This document shows, in pieces, positions 6,737 through 7,846 of a DNA stretch of 7,846 nt (its first letter is position 1; every line of letters begins with the position of its first letter). The notes below the pieces were generated by a model. It had not been told where the DNA came from and did no database searches. It worked only from the letters and a program-made list of their open reading frames with translations. A program made the position numbers and the translations under genes. Origin of the DNA: Bacteroidia bacterium (GTDB lineage: Bacteria; Bacteroidota; Bacteroidia; NS11-12g; UBA955); contig JALQWO010000079.1 in the NCBI GenBank assembly GCA_023258655.1, positions 1 through 7,846 on the forward strand, in the 5' to 3' direction.

Positions 6737-7846
6737 ATGCCATTTTATCACAAGTCCGGATCTATTCCGGCTAAACGTCATACGCAATTCCGCAAGCCTA
6801 ATGGCGAATTATACGCTGAAGAATTGGTGAGCACAGAAGGATTTAGCAGCCTCTATTCGCTGATTTATCATTGCCATCCACCAACATTGGTCAAGAACAT
6901 CGAGAAACCGTGGAGTGTAGAACCCAAAGTGGCGATGGAGAAGAACATGCAACATCGGAGCTTTCTCACTTTCAAAACAAAGCCAGAAGCGGACTATCTC
7001 AAAAGTAGAAAGACATTGTTGATGAACAGTGATGTGGCTATGGGCTCTGCGGCACCCACAAAGGGCTTCTCGGAATACTTTTACAAAAACTCAGATGCTG
7101 ACGAAGTATTGTTCATACACGAAGGCACCGGGATTTTGAAAACAATCTATGGTAATATCCCTTTTGAATATGGCGATTATTTGGTAATTCCAAGAGGAAC
7201 AATATATCAATTGCATTTTAACGATGAAAACAACAGGATTTTCTTTGTGGAAAGTCCTACACCCATTTATCCACCCAAGCGCTACCAAAATACGGTAGGA
7301 CAATTGATGGAACATTCGCCTTATTGTGAGCGTGATATCATGTTGCCTGAGAATTTAGAAACCCATGATGAAATTGGGGAGTTCAAAGTGTTGATCAAGA
7401 AGCAAGGCTTGATTTATCCCTACACCTATGCCACACATCCTTTTGATGCAGTTGGATGGGATGGGTATTTATACCCTTACGGTTTTAGTATTCACAACTT
7501 CGAACCGATTACGGGACGATTACACATGCCGCCTCCAATTCACCAGACATTTGAAGGTCGTAATTTTGTGATTTGCAGCTTTGTTCCTCGCATGTACGAT
7601 TACCACCCTTTGAGTGTTCCAGCACCCTATAATCACTCCAACATTGATTCAGATGAAATTCTGTACTACGTTGATGGTGATTTTATGAGCCGAAAGCACG
7701 TTGAGCGGGGAATGATCAGTTTGCACCCCAAAGGTATTCCACATGGCCCACATCCTGGCACCGTTGAAAAGAGTTTGGGCAAATTGGAAACCAAAGAGCT
7801 TGCCGTAATGATTGATCCTTTCTATCCGCTCATGATTACCACGGAT
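6737..7846 (+). CDS. hmgA: Homogentisate 1,2-dioxygenase (C-terminus beyond window)
   Basis: The frame opens with ATG at 6737 and stays open to the last base, giving 370 residues; relatives in Bacteroidota are about 385 aa, so only the final residues are missing. The enzyme uses Fe(II) and O2 to cleave homogentisate to maleylacetoacetate in cytoplasmic tyrosine/phenylalanine catabolism. The start (MPFYHKSGSIPAKRHTQFRK) is typical of the family. The N-terminal cupin-like part has HEGTGILKTIYGNIPF (128-143) and YGDYLVIPRGT (145-155). The C-terminal part carries probable iron ligands: H300 and E307 in NHSNIDSDE, and H336 in GIPHGPHPG, equivalent to the His-Glu-His set of human and Pseudomonas enzymes. 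The H-to-E spacing is seven residues rather than the six I recall for the human enzyme, so the exact ligand pairing should be read from an alignment. It is transcribed away from the operon, with no sign of a functional link. Confidence 0.93.
   Translation, partial: MPFYHKSGSIPAKRHTQFRKPNGELYAEELVSTEGFSSLYSLIYHCHPPTLVKNIEKPWSVEPKVAMEKNMQHRSFLTFKTKPEADYLKSRKTLLMNSDVAMGSAAPTKGFSEYFYKNSDADEVLFIHEGTGILKTIYGNIPFEYGDYLVIPRGTIYQLHFNDENNRIFFVESPTPIYPPKRYQNTVGQLMEHSPYCERDIMLPENLETHDEIGEFKVLIKKQGLIYPYTYATHPFDAVGWDGYLYPYGFSIHNFEPITGRLHMPPPIHQTFEGRNFVICSFVPRMYDYHPLSVPAPYNHSNIDSDEILYYVDGDFMSRKHVERGMISLHPKGIPHGPHPGTVEKSLGKLETKELAVMIDPFYPLMITTD

Noticed and set aside
7091..7315. Minus-strand ORF of 74 codons
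   Set aside because: It lies fully inside hmgA, whose plus-strand translation matches a well-known enzyme family.

Overview
The window looks like chromosomal DNA of a member of the Bacteroidota. It carries several lipoproteins with Bacteroidota-style lipoboxes and a large secreted protein built from a CUB domain and Cys-containing Ig-like repeats. It also has a TTG-N20-TAnnTTTG promoter, starts without clear Shine-Dalgarno sequences, and a homogentisate dioxygenase of the kind common in that phylum. No mobile element, RNA gene, CRISPR array or convincing terminator was seen.

Layout: positions 1-6631 hold six minus-strand genes packed as one apparent operon, read from right to left. In transcription order they are: a 308-aa lipoprotein with three copies of a helical 'LLxRxxTxxE' module (5705-6631); a 167-aa lipoprotein with two related modules (5221-5724); a 446-aa DUF1501-like exported protein of the alkaline-phosphatase superfamily (3868-5208); a 320-aa lipoprotein with a CX4CH haem-attachment motif and an IMP...WINAGA segment like the planctomycete-type cytochrome c domain (2904-3866); a 146-aa lipoprotein with a DGDGDLG motif (2455-2895); and a very large secreted CUB plus Ig-repeat protein whose 3' end lies beyond the left edge (1 to about 2450). 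Gaps run from a 20-nt overlap to 12 nt, so co-transcription is very likely. Positions 1-2450, which show only short plus-strand ORFs, are one uninterrupted minus-strand reading frame.

A 105-bp divergent intergenic region (6632-6736) separates the operon from a plus-strand homogentisate 1,2-dioxygenase gene (hmgA, 6737-7846). That gene runs off the right edge close to its expected C-terminus. The intergenic region carries a good Bacteroidota promoter facing the operon, placed so close to the first ATG that the mRNA may be leaderless.

How the genes fit together: every product of the operon has an export signal. The combination of a DUF1501-like protein, a PSCyt-like haem lipoprotein and proteins resembling DUF1549/DUF4214 recalls the planctomycete PSCyt/DUF1549/DUF1553 + DUF1501 gene sets. 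Here the parts are split into separate lipoproteins and joined to a CUB/Ig-repeat protein that is probably secreted by type IX secretion. The natural inference is a cell-surface complex of unknown function. hmgA (tyrosine/phenylalanine catabolism) appears to be an unrelated neighbour.
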